NCBI RefSeq assembly: GCF_035994185.1
Contig: NZ_CP108538.1
Location: 1,364,001-1,428,000, forward strand
DNA length: 64,000 nt
Reading direction: 5' to 3'
Origin: Streptomyces sp. NBC_01217
GTDB taxonomy: Bacteria > Actinomycetota > Actinomycetes > Streptomycetales > Streptomycetaceae
Both the position numbers and the translations under genes were made by a program. The notes beneath the pieces were generated by a model. The model saw only the letters and a program-made list of their open reading frames with translations. It was not told the origin of the DNA and made no database searches. The stretch's first letter is position 1. The number at the start of each line of letters is the position of its first letter. Shown piece after piece: positions 24,705 through 33,171 of the stretch.

Positions 24705-25290
24705 CCAGGTCCGGTCGTGGTGGCGCGGGCGGGCGTCCTCCATCCGCCGGCGTACGGTCGCGGCGCGCACGGCGAGACCGGGGACGGGGTCAATGACGTC
24801 CATGACCAGGCGGTAGCGGTAACGGTCGAGGTCATTGCGGACGACCATGTCGAAGGGCGTAGTTGTGGTGCCGATCTCCTTGCAGCCGCGTACGTGCAGG
24901 TTTCTGTGTACGGTGCGGCGGTAGGCCAGGGGGTGGATCAGCCCCGGGTATCCGTGGCAGGCGAAGACGACCGGCTTGTCGGTGGTGAACAGACCGTCGT
25001 ACTCGAAGTCGCCTGCTTGCCGTTCTCCGTGCCCGCCCACTCCCGGATCCCGGCGCCCGCACACAGCGGACCTTCGCCTGCCCCATCGTCAGCCAGTCCA
25101 AGCAGGGCTGCTTGCTCGCCACCATTGACGAAGCCGGGGTGCGACGTGGCTCGGTACGCCGCCGGGAAGGGGGAACTACCGGAACAGTCTGCCCTGTTCG
25201 CCACGAGGTAGATCTGGCCGACGGACAGGTGGTTCGCGGCGCGCCAGTGGATGTGCAGCGTTCTCAGCTGGGCGTCGGTGAGCGGGCAGA
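24705..25290 (-). pseudogene. Remnant of xylulose-5-phosphate/fructose-6-phosphate phosphoketolase
   Basis: Three separated pieces on the minus strand match successive parts of phosphoketolase. The N-terminus (about 25193-25288) has PLTDAQLRTLHIHWRAANHL. A middle piece (about 25015-25125) has [14 protein letters not shown] in one frame and [14 protein letters not shown] in another, showing a frameshift. The C-terminus (about 24711-25007) has [20 protein letters not shown], then [20 protein letters not shown]. Around 600 of about 790 residues are missing. Phosphoketolase yields acetyl phosphate without oxygen or NAD+, which fits the island. The tandem boxes at 25380-25415 are probably its old promoter. 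Confidence 0.85.
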
Positions 25291-25379
25291 TGCCTGCTGC
25301 GTGTCGAGGACGTCTGAGTTCCCACGCGGAACGGGGTTCGATCGGCGATGCGTGCGGGTCCGTACGTCCTCGCCCGGCC

Positions 25380-25415
25380 CTGTCCGCCGGGCCCCCGACA
25401 GGACCGGTCGGACCA
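25380..25415 (-). promoter_or_regulatory. Tandem OsdR/DevR-like boxes upstream of the phosphoketolase remnant
   Basis: CTGTCCGCCGGGCCCC (25380-25395) and AGGACCGGTCGGACCA (25400-25415) start 20 bp apart, 92-127 bp before the first recognisable phosphoketolase codons. Confidence 0.5.
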
Positions 25416-25439
25416 TCCGCGTCGCCGCCGTGCTCGTCC

Positions 25440-26270
25440 TCAGGTCGTCGGCACGAGCACCACTGGGCAGTGGGAGCGGTGCAACAGGACATGCGCGACC
25501 GGGCCGAGCGGCGGACCGGGCCAACCCGCGCGCCGATGCGTGCCGATGACCACGACGTCGGCCTCGCGGGTACCCGCCAGCAGGCCGTGGGCCGGTCCGG
25601 TGCGGACCGTACGGCTGTCGACCTCGACCTCGGGATACTTTTCCCGCAGTCGGGCGATGCTGAACCGGGGAACGGATTCGCCTCCCCGGTCGTTCCGGGC
25701 CTGGCGCTCCTGGCCGCGGCTCATCGCGGCTACCGGCGAAGGCAGTTCGGGCGTGATGTGCCGGTGCGGCGCACAGTGCACGACACGTAGCCCGGCCCCG
25801 CGCCGGGACGCCTCCTGGAAGGCATAGGCGGCTGCGGCGTCATCGGCGCCGCTCCCCAGGCCGAGCAGCACGTCACGTCCCTCGTCGCGAGGGTGCTCCC
25901 CACGGACGACCAGCAGGGGACCGTGCACGTGCGCGGCAAGGCGCCAACTCACCGAGCCGGCCAGCAGGCCGGAGACACTGCCGAACCCCCGGGTGCCCAC
26001 AACGGTGAGAACCGCGCCCTCGCTCTCCCCTGCCAGTACCCGCACAGCGCCGCCCTCCACGGCCCTGGTCTCCACCGGCAGACCGGGATGACGCTCGTGG
26101 ACCCGCGAGGCGGCCGAGGCCAGAATCGGCCCCGCCTCGTCTCGATCGGCCACGGCGTAGACGACGCGCAACGGCGCGCCGCTGCGCACCGCCTCCTCTG
26201 CGGCCCGGTCCAGAGCCCGTACAGCGACCAGTGAACCGTCCACTCCAACAACCACATGACGGCCAGTCAT
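25440..26270 (-). CDS. Universal stress protein, tandem Usp domains
   Basis: A 276-residue protein with two Usp domains; the nucleotide-binding loops are VVGTRGFGSVSGLLAGSVS and VIGTHRRAGWPGPPLGPVA. The ATG at 26270 gives MTGRHVVVGVDGS; AAGGGAACAGGA precedes it. It is shorter and more divergent than the two other intact Usp proteins, and its second loop has Pro in place of the usual Ser (GPV for GSV), which may weaken ATP binding. Its promoter region carries two boxes. Confidence 0.9.
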   Translation of the reverse strand: MTGRHVVVGVDGSLVAVRALDRAAEEAVRSGAPLRVVYAVADRDEAGPILASAASRVHERHPGLPVETRAVEGGAVRVLAGESEGAVLTVVGTRGFGSVSGLLAGSVSWRLAAHVHGPLLVVRGEHPRDEGRDVLLGLGSGADDAAAAYAFQEASRRGAGLRVVHCAPHRHITPELPSPVAAMSRGQERQARNDRGGESVPRFSIARLREKYPEVEVDSRTVRTGPAHGLLAGTREADVVVIGTHRRAGWPGPPLGPVAHVLLHRSHCPVVLVPTT

Positions 26271-26415
26271 TGTCCTGTTCCCTTCTGTTTCGTGCGCAGG
26301 GGCGCTCGTTTCCTGGGAGTGCCGAGGGCGGCGACAGGATCGATGCATGTCGGCTGGATGTCGATGCTCTCTGCGGCTCCCCGGCAATGCTCGTCGTCCG
26401 CGGACGCCGCGGGCA

Positions 26416-26475
26416 GGGGCCGACGGAACCCATCCGCACGCCGTACGGCCCCGTTCCGTCGGGCCGTACAGCCCC
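26416..26475 (-). promoter_or_regulatory. OsdR/DevR-like boxes upstream of the third usp gene
   Basis: GGGGCCGACGGAACCC (26416-26431) and CGGGCCGTACAGCCCC (26460-26475), 44 bp apart. The first is followed by CATC as in the box at 8306-8321, which also precedes a usp gene. Confidence 0.5.
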
Positions 26476-26522
26476 GGACCCGGCCGGAGGAGAAGGAAGT
26501 GGGGGCAGGGGGGACGAGACGT

Positions 26523-26735
26523 TCAGGCGGTGAAGTCCACCCCATAGAGCGTGCGTCCGCCGACGAGCCCACGCACGGTGACCAGTTGGGGCCGGGCCCC
26601 GTCGACCTGATCCGCCTCGAAGGCGGGCAGGGCACGACGCCTGTTGCCGATGCGGCCGACGGGCACCTTGGCCAACAGCCGCAAACACTCCTGCCGCCCG
26701 AGTTCGCGAGACCCGCCCGGAGATTCGACAGACAC
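26523..26735 (-). pseudogene. PPOX-fold gene with large internal deletions
   Basis: A 70-codon frame with a GTG start. Its first part (LGRQECLRLLAKVPVGRIGN) matches the N-terminus of the intact PPOX gene at 21679-22101, FEADQVD matches the middle, and PQLVTVRGLVGGRTLYGV matches the C-terminus. About 75 internal residues are missing across two joints, including the barrel strands that hold the flavin. The frame stays open, so a short protein could be made, but it cannot form the usual fold. A box lies 68 bp upstream. Confidence 0.72.
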
Positions 26736-26802
26736 GCACCGACCGGAACGTGCGGGACGGGCTGCTGTCCTGGGTGTCTGGGTGCCGGGCCACGGTCCGG
26801 TG

Positions 26803-26818
26803 AGGGCCCGATGGTTCC
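26803..26818 (-). promoter_or_regulatory. OsdR/DevR-like box upstream of the deleted PPOX gene
   Basis: AGGGCCCGATGGTTCC, 68 bp upstream of the GTG start of the remnant. Confidence 0.42.
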
Positions 26819-26939
26819 GCTACCGGGCCCGGACGGCCACACCTCACCGCCTGAGCGGCGTACGAGAACGCAGCCGTGACGTCCTGTCCTCCAGCCCCCG
26901 GCGGGGCTGAGCCGAACGACCCGACCCCATCTGTGAGTT

Positions 26940-26977
26940 GACCCCGGTCGGCCCTCCCGCGCTGCCTGGTCGGCCCC
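26940..26977 (+). promoter_or_regulatory. Tandem OsdR/DevR-like boxes upstream of the Rv1733c-like gene
   Basis: GACCCCGGTCGGCCCT (26940-26955) and CTGCCTGGTCGGCCCC (26962-26977) start 22 bp apart and share the GGTCGGCCC half; the left halves are weaker. Confidence 0.5.
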
Positions 26978-27040
26978 TGTCAGAGCTCGCCTGCGGCTGT
27001 CACCTTCGTGAACGTGACGACGCGGACGAGAGGCAGACCG

Positions 27041-27622
27041 ATGGACGGCAGCGGGCGTATGAAGCGGCGGTTCTGGCGATGGCACAACAACCCGCTCCGG
27101 CGGCGCTACGACATCCTCGAAGCCTGGACCATGCTGGCCGTGTGGGCGCTCATCGCTGTGGGCGGTACCGCCGCCGGCCTGGTGACGGCCCATGCTGCCG
27201 ACGAGGTGTTCGCCAAGCAGCGCGCCGATCGGCATCCCGTGCGCGCTGTTCTCCTCGACGACGTCCCACGAAGCGTGACCGGGGACGGAAGGAACGGCGA
27301 CAAGATAGTCGCGCCAGTCCGATGGACAGACCCTGACGGCTTTGCCCACACCGACAAGGCCCTGGTGAACACCGGTCTGAAGGCCGGATCCAGAATCGTC
27401 GTCTGGATGGACGGCCGGGGCGAGATCACTACCGAACCACCGACTTCCACGGAAGCAGCCGTCGAAGCCGGCGTCCTGGCCATCGCGGCCGCGCTCGCCT
27501 TCGCCGGCCTCGCCTTCGGCGCCGGAACTCTCGCACGGTGGAGTCTCGACCAGCGGCGCATCGACCAATGGGACAAGGAGTGGGACCTGGTGGGCCCACA
27601 GTGGGGCCACAAGACCAGGTGA
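27041..27622 (+). CDS. Rv1733c-like two-helix membrane protein
   Basis: A 193-residue protein (204 if the in-frame GTG at 27008 is used). A basic N-terminus (MKRRFWRWHNNPLRRRYD) is followed by a transmembrane segment (WTMLAVWALIAVGGTAAGLV), an extracytoplasmic domain of about 85 residues with the TDPDGFAHTDKALVNTGLKA stretch, and a second transmembrane segment (AGVLAIAAALAFAGLAFGAG) with a basic tail. This is the layout of the Rv1733c family, a DosR-regulon antigen of M. tuberculosis of unknown function. The start is uncertain: the ATG at 27041 has GAGAGG upstream. Confidence 0.8.
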   Translation: MDGSGRMKRRFWRWHNNPLRRRYDILEAWTMLAVWALIAVGGTAAGLVTAHAADEVFAKQRADRHPVRAVLLDDVPRSVTGDGRNGDKIVAPVRWTDPDGFAHTDKALVNTGLKAGSRIVVWMDGRGEITTEPPTSTEAAVEAGVLAIAAALAFAGLAFGAGTLARWSLDQRRIDQWDKEWDLVGPQWGHKTR

Positions 27623-28335
27623 TCTCACGCCTTGCTAAGAGAGGCACAACCAGCCGTACCAGCACACGGGCGGAGTGAGGTGGGCGCCGGGTGGGTTCGC
27701 GTGAGTTCGGGTGGGACATGGTGCGGGGCTGTCCGCAGATGCGCAGGCCCGTGTTCGCCCGTGAGCAAGACGGTGCGGGCTCGCCTCAGACCGACAACAA
27801 CACGCGAATCACGACCACAGCAACCTCATGACCGGCTTCACGGAAATCGCGACTGAGCCGCTTTCAGCGGTAGCCGACACACCCGGTGGACACTCTCGGG
27901 CGCTCGGGTGTGAGCCGCCCCTCCATGACCACATCGGCCGAGACGAAATCTCGGATCAGCGCGTGCCGTGATGTCCGACGCGCGGGTCGACCGGCCGCCT
28001 CGCTGGACGCGCGGGAGGCACAAGTGGATGCATATACCGTCCGAGGTCCGGCCAGGGCGTCGATCTCGCCGCAGAGCGCGGTGGGTGAGCCGCCCCAGGG
28101 CCAGGGCCTGTCCGCCATGCGGGAGCGCACCGACGGGACATCAATTCGCAGGTCATGGCAGACGCTCGCGGTCACCACAGCAACAGGCCGAACAAGGTAC
28201 AGCCAGCGTTCACCAAAGGATCGTGGCGGCGTCGTTCGCACGTATTGGTCGGCCTTTGTGATCGGGTGTGCGCCTAAGAACAAAATGGGCGCAGCGGGGG
28301 ATTTTCCCCGCTTCCTCTCTTGACCCGAGGTACCC
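27623..28335. other. Long gap without a recognisable gene; hairpin at 28293-28312
   Basis: 713 bases. A minus-strand frame of about 90 codons (roughly 27864-28136) has moderate GC3 but no recognisable family or ribosome binding site, so I do not call it. Just upstream of the next gene, AGCGGGG / CCCCGCT with a 6-nt AT-rich loop forms a hairpin (28293-28312) ending 23 bp before the start codon; it may be a leader structure or an upstream terminator. Confidence 0.4.
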
Positions 28336-31300
28336 ATGAGATTGATGGTCTTGAACCATCGGCGTACGAGACCATGGCTGGTCGTGCTCGCCACGGCGAC
28401 CGCACTGGCCGCCGCACCTGCCATCGCGTACGCGGACAGCGGCCCCGTCGCACCAATCGTCGTTGCTCCGGCCAACGTTGATCCGGTCACCGGTGTGCCC
28501 GTCAACGGGGACCGGATCAACGGTGCGCCGGTCACCGGTGCGCCCGTCGGCGGTGCGCCCGTCGGCGGTGCGCCCGTCACCGGCGGAATCCCCTTGACCA
28601 ACACGTCCGAGAAGATCGGCCCGGGGATCAACCTCCAGCACGTGAAGGCGCTCGACCAGAAGGGCTGGTACGACGCGCAGTTCCTGACCGTGGACCTGTC
28701 CAACCGCGCGGTCGGCACGGACCTGCTGACCTCCGGACCAGTCGCGTCCGGCGGGCCGCTGAGCGAGGCCGCCAACAAGGCCGGTGCCGTCGCGGGCGTC
28801 AACGGCGAGTTCTTCGACATCGGCAACTCCAACGCGGCGCTCGGGGGCGAGGTCCAGAACGGAGAGCTGATCAAGTCCGCCGACATCAGCGGCCGTCAGC
28901 ACGTGGGTGTCACCAAGGGCGGCATCGCCCAGCTCGTGGACCTCGCGGTCAACGCGAACGCGTACTTCGCGGGTGCGGACCACAAGGTGCTGTCGCTCAA
29001 CGCCGCGAACGGCGGCGGGGTCCCCGCGGACGGTCTGATCGCGTTCACGTCGGCGTGGGGCGACTACAACCGCAACCGCGGCATGACAGGCGTGGCCAAC
29101 GACCAGATCGCCGAGGTGCTGGTCAAGAACGGCTCGGTCGTGTCGGTCACGCCGAACGGTCCCGCGGGCTCGGGGACCATCGCGGACAACGGCTTCGTGC
29201 TCGTCGGGCGCGGTGCCTCAGCGACCGCGCTCCGCGCGCTGCAGCCCGGCGACCCGGTGAAACTCGACTACGATCTCGCCGACAGCGCTGCCAAGACGAT
29301 GAAGTTCGCGCTCGGCCACGGCGGCACCATCGTTTCCGGCGGCAAGGTCGTCAGTGGCCTCGACACCTCGATCGCCCCGCGTACCGCGCTCGGCTTCAAG
29401 AACGGCGGCAAGACGCTCGTTCTCGCCACCTGGGACGGCCCGGGCGGCACCGGCAAGGGCGGCGTCGGGATCGACAAGGAGGCGCGTGACCTCGCCGCGA
29501 TGGGCGTGGAGACCGCGGTCAACCTCGACGGCGGCGGCTCCACCACGATGGTCGCCCGCGCGCTCGGCGAGGACGCCGCGACCGTCCGCAACGTCCCGTC
29601 CGACGGCCAGGAGCGCAACGACCCGAACGGCGTGGGAGTGTTCGTCGCGAAGGGCGACGGCAGGCTGGACCAGCTCCTCGTCAGGCCCGCGCCAGGTGCG
29701 GCGTCGGCCGACGGTGGCGTGAAGGTCTTCCCGGGACTGCACCGCAGCCTCGTCGCGGAGGGCGTCGACAACCACGCGACGCCTGTGACGGTCGACCCGA
29801 AGTCCGTGCAGTGGAACGCGAACGGAGCACCCGTCAAGCGCGGCATGCTCACGGCCCCGGCCCATGCGGATCGCACGATCACGGTCCGTGCGCATGTGCG
29901 TAACAACAAGGCGGAGGAGAAGGTCTCCGTCCTCGGCACGCTCAACAGCGTGGAGATGTCGTCCCAGCGCTTGTCGATCGCCGACGCGACGCCTGACAAC
30001 GCTGTCACCGTCTCTGTGACCGGCCGTGACGCCCAGGGCTACACGGCTCCGATCGACCCGCAGGACCTCTCGCTCGACTACGATCACAGCGTCGTCGACA
30101 TCAAGTCCGTGGACGGCAAGCTGAGCATCACCCCGCTCACCAACGCGGGGACGGTCCTCAAGGCCTCGGTCGGCGGCAAGTCGGTCCAGCTCCCGATCAC
30201 GGTCGGCGTGCAGACCAAGACGGTCTACGACTTCGACGACGATGTGCTCGCCCACTGGGTCAACAACAGCACCGCGGCCACGACGTTCTCTGCGGCCCCC
30301 GACGGCCTGCGGATCGACTTCAACGCGATGCGCAACGTGGGCATCGCGGTGAAGTCGGCGGCCGGGCGCATCCCGGTGCCCGGGCAGCCGCTTCGCCTGC
30401 GGGTGCGGCTCAAGTCGAGCATCAGCGTACCGAACGGTCTGACCTACATCGGCTACGTCGATGCGGACGGCAAGAGCAACGGCTCCTACGGCACCGGCCT
30501 GATCGCGAGCGACGACTGGCAGAACGCGTCGTTCACGCTGCCGGCGAACACGAAGTTCCCGATCGCGGTGTCGGGCTTCCAGGGCATCAACACGAGCGCC
30601 GCGCAGCAGAAGGCAGGCACGTTCGTCCTGGACCGCGTCGAGGCCGATGTCCCGACGTCGATCGACCAGCCCACCCAGCCCGCCCAGCCCGACCTGCAGC
30701 CCGACCCGCTCGTCTCCTACGACGGCTCGCTGCTCCGGGGCCACGACACGTGGAAGTTCGCCACGCTGTCGGACGTGCAGTTCACCGCCGACAACCCGGC
30801 GTTGACCGAGGTCGCGACGGCCGCCATCCAGCGGATCCGCAAGACCGATCCGGACCTGATCGTCCTCAACGGTGACGTCACCGACCGCGGCCTGCCGCAG
30901 GACCTCTCCCTTGCCCGCAAGGTACTCACCGACGCCGGGTGCGACCTCATACCGGTCGGCCAGGAGCCGGCGGCGAACAGCACGCCGAACCCGAAGTCCG
31001 GCTCGGTCCCGTGCTACTACGTGCCGGGCAACCACGAGTCCTACGGCCTCAACAACGTCCAGCAGGACCTGACGAACTTCACCAAGGAGTTCGGCCGGCC
31101 GTACCGGACGTTCGACCACAAGGGCACGCGATTCATCCTGCTCGCCAGCTCCGTCGGATCACTGCGCGGGACGGCGTGGGACCAGCTCCCGATGCTCCAG
31201 AAGGCACTCGCCGACGCAAAGAACGACGGCTCGGTCCACAACGTCATGGTGTTCGCCCACCACCCGGTGGACGACCCTGCCGAGACGAAGTCCAGCCAGC

Positions 31301-31944
31301 TCGGCGACCGCGACGAGGCCGCGCTCATCGAGCAGATGCTCACGGACTTCCGTGGCTCCACGGACAAGGGCGCCGCGATGGTCGGATCCCACGCCCAGAT
31401 CGCCAATGTCCACCGCCTTGAGGGCGTCCCGTACACGGTGCTGCCGTCGTCGGGCAAGGACCCGTACGGCACGCCGGACCGCGGTGGCTTCACCGGGTGG
31501 GTCAACTGGTCGGTCGACGCGGACCGGAGCGCGAACGAGCAGTGGCTCCAGACCGATGTCCGCGCCTTCGCGCAGTCCATCACGCTCAACACCCCGGCCT
31601 CGGTCGAGGCCGGCGAGACCGCGCAGCTCTCGGGCAGCATCGTGCAGCCGCAGGGCGTGGGGACGGGCACCCGTGTGGTGCCGCTGCGGTACCCGATGTC
31701 CGTCCACTGGAGCGGCTCGTCCAACCTGGCGATCGGCAGCGGGAAGCACGCCATCGACCAGGCCCGCGACAAGGGCAAGGTCGCGATCCTCGACCCGCGG
31801 ACCCGGACGCTCACCGCGCTGCGCAGTGGCTCGGTGACCGTGTCGGTGACGAACGACTCGATGCGCGCCTACACCGACGACAGCTCGCTCGCGCCGATCA
31901 CGACCTCGAAGACCATCGAGGTCCGGCGGGCCGCGTCCAAGTGA
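28336..31944 (+). CDS. Secreted phosphodiester-glycosidase / metallophosphoesterase fusion protein
   Basis: A 1202-residue exported protein. A signal peptide (about 1-34, cleavage near AIAYADS) is followed by a GAPV-type repeat linker (about 50-85), a phosphodiester glycosidase/NAGPA-like (DUF2233) domain (about 90-440, with NGEFFD near 155 and NLDGGGSTTMVA near 396), Ig-like modules (about 440-630), a jelly-roll-like carbohydrate-binding region (about 635-785), and a calcineurin-like metallophosphoesterase domain (about 805-1070: LSDVQF, NGDVTD near 844, GNHES near 897, FAHHPVDD near 973, GSHAQ near 1016), then a C-terminal Ig-like module. The first metal motif reads DVQ rather than D-x-H. 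It probably removes phosphodiester-linked sugars or lipids from wall polymers and then the phosphate. Confidence 0.85.
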   Translation: MRLMVLNHRRTRPWLVVLATATALAAAPAIAYADSGPVAPIVVAPANVDPVTGVPVNGDRINGAPVTGAPVGGAPVGGAPVTGGIPLTNTSEKIGPGINLQHVKALDQKGWYDAQFLTVDLSNRAVGTDLLTSGPVASGGPLSEAANKAGAVAGVNGEFFDIGNSNAALGGEVQNGELIKSADISGRQHVGVTKGGIAQLVDLAVNANAYFAGADHKVLSLNAANGGGVPADGLIAFTSAWGDYNRNRGMTGVANDQIAEVLVKNGSVVSVTPNGPAGSGTIADNGFVLVGRGASATALRALQPGDPVKLDYDLADSAAKTMKFALGHGGTIVSGGKVVSGLDTSIAPRTALGFKNGGKTLVLATWDGPGGTGKGGVGIDKEARDLAAMGVETAVNLDGGGSTTMVARALGEDAATVRNVPSDGQERNDPNGVGVFVAKGDGRLDQLLVRPAPGAASADGGVKVFPGLHRSLVAEGVDNHATPVTVDPKSVQWNANGAPVKRGMLTAPAHADRTITVRAHVRNNKAEEKVSVLGTLNSVEMSSQRLSIADATPDNAVTVSVTGRDAQGYTAPIDPQDLSLDYDHSVVDIKSVDGKLSITPLTNAGTVLKASVGGKSVQLPITVGVQTKTVYDFDDDVLAHWVNNSTAATTFSAAPDGLRIDFNAMRNVGIAVKSAAGRIPVPGQPLRLRVRLKSSISVPNGLTYIGYVDADGKSNGSYGTGLIASDDWQNASFTLPANTKFPIAVSGFQGINTSAAQQKAGTFVLDRVEADVPTSIDQPTQPAQPDLQPDPLVSYDGSLLRGHDTWKFATLSDVQFTADNPALTEVATAAIQRIRKTDPDLIVLNGDVTDRGLPQDLSLARKVLTDAGCDLIPVGQEPAANSTPNPKSGSVPCYYVPGNHESYGLNNVQQDLTNFTKEFGRPYRTFDHKGTRFILLASSVGSLRGTAWDQLPMLQKALADAKNDGSVHNVMVFAHHPVDDPAETKSSQLGDRDEAALIEQMLTDFRGSTDKGAAMVGSHAQIANVHRLEGVPYTVLPSSGKDPYGTPDRGGFTGWVNWSVDADRSANEQWLQTDVRAFAQSITLNTPASVEAGETAQLSGSIVQPQGVGTGTRVVPLRYPMSVHWSGSSNLAIGSGKHAIDQARDKGKVAILDPRTRTLTALRSGSVTVSVTNDSMRAYTDDSSLAPITTSKTIEVRRAASK
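28522..28581 (+). repeat. Four tandem 15-bp repeats encoding GAPVT/GAPVG
   Basis: Units at 28522, 28537, 28552 and 28567 (GGTGCGCCSGTCRSC type) encode four GAPV[T/G] pentapeptides just after the signal peptide; looser copies precede them. A flexible spacer between wall and catalytic domains is likely. Confidence 0.85.
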
Positions 31945-32018
31945 CCGTAACCACCATGGGCACGCAGCCGTTGCGGATCGGCTCCTGAGCGGTCCGGTCC
32001 GCCGCGCGCAGCGGCCTG

Positions 32019-32052
32019 GCCGGGGGCGAGCACGCATGTGTTCGCCCCCGGC
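32019..32052 (+). terminator. Terminator after the secreted fusion protein
   Basis: Perfect 11-bp stem GCCGGGGGCGA / TCGCCCCCGGC with a 12-nt loop, 75 bp after the stop codon. Confidence 0.75.
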
Positions 32053-32084
32053 GCCCGTTTCCCGGCCGTGGCGCGTCTCGGGAT

Positions 32085-32335
32085 CCTTCCGCCTACCGCT
32101 GGAGCCTGGGCTGGTTCTACGCGGCCGGCCGGCTCGTCGATGCGGGACTCGTCCTGCACCGGCCGCTGCCGAGACTCGGGCGGTATCTCGCCTACCTTCC
32201 CGAGGACCCGGTCGTCGACCGGTATGCACCCGATTTGGAGAAGGCGTGGCTGCGGCCGATGCTCGCGCACCTGAAGGACCAGGGCGCGTTCTCGGTGAAG
32301 ATGGGCCCGCCGGTGGTGGTGCGCCGCTGGTGTGG
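32085..32335 (+). pseudogene. Fragment of a FemX/FemAB-type peptidoglycan aminoacyltransferase
   Basis: About 80 codons read like the N-terminal part of lipid II aminoacyltransferases: YLAYLPEDPVVD, then WLRPMLAHLKDQGAFSVKMG, then PPVVVRRW. The frame is broken on both sides and runs into transposase sequence at about 32400. The functional gene (normally about 370 residues, adding amino acids to the peptidoglycan bridge) is not here. Confidence 0.75.
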
Positions 32336-32404
32336 GTCGGGAGTGAGGTGCTCGTCCGCGCGCCCCGCGCCTGGACCGCGCCCTGAAGAAGGTCGCCCGC
32401 AAGG

Positions 32405-33019
32405 ATGGCGCGTCGTCTGCTGGACGGCATTCTCGTGCGCACCCGTCGCCGTACCGGAACCACGAACCGTAAGAACTGCAGCGGCAGACACACGGCCCAC
32501 GGCCTGCTGTTCCTCGCGCTCACCGACACCCGCGGCCACCTGATCCGGATCTCCGCGGCCAACCCCGGACGCTCCAGCGAGATCACCACAGCGCGGCACA
32601 ACAAGCTCACCGCGCACCTGCGCGAGGCCGGACTCGGAGCTCTGGCCGAACTCGGCTTCGTCGGCCCGGACGAGGACCCCGACGACAACCCGGTGATCAT
32701 CACCGGCTGCAATGCCACCCGCAACCACCAGCTCACCTACGCCGAGAAGGAGGCAAACGGCCTGCTCAGCCGCGAACGCGCTCCCGTCGAACATGGCTTC
32801 GCGAACCTCGAGACCCAGCGATTCCTGGCCACGGTCCGGATGAACGCCCGGCACGCGACGACCCGCCTGCGGACCCTCCTCGTCCTGGCGAACACCGAGG
32901 GTCCAGAGGTGACAGACGATCTCCGCCACGCGATCATGCCCACCACCGGCACGAGTACGCCACTCCCGACCCACACCAGCCCCATGACCTGCGAAATCAG
33001 GTGGGAACGACCTCATTGA
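32405..33019 (+). pseudogene. IS5-type transposase fragment (C-terminal half)
   Basis: About 200 codons match the C-terminal DDE part of a streptomycete IS5-family transposase: LLDGILVRTRRRTGTTNRKN, HGLLFLALTDTRGHLIRIS, GLGALAELGFVG, and the late RERAPVEHGFANLET with its catalytic Glu. The N-terminal half and the helix-turn-helix are absent, and I see no terminal inverted repeats or target-site duplication. It is an inactive remnant directly joined to a FemX fragment. Confidence 0.82.
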
Positions 33020-33171
33020 GTCACCACGTATCCAGCGCGCATGTCGTCGCCGATAGGTTTCTTCGCCGGCAATGCGTTGTGCAGCTGGACTCGACCCGCC
33101 CACTCACATGAGGTAACCGCTCTGGCCATGGGGGCGCGCCCAGTACCGCGGGAAGATCCGAGCGCGACCCG

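Noticed and set aside
27864..28886. Long minus-strand open frame crossing the start of the secreted fusion gene
   Set aside because: It overlaps the well-supported signal peptide and repeat region of that gene, has no recognisable family, and its amino-acid composition is that of an antisense shadow.
32405..33019. Active insertion sequence
   Set aside because: Only the C-terminal half of the transposase is present and no terminal inverted repeats or target duplication are visible.
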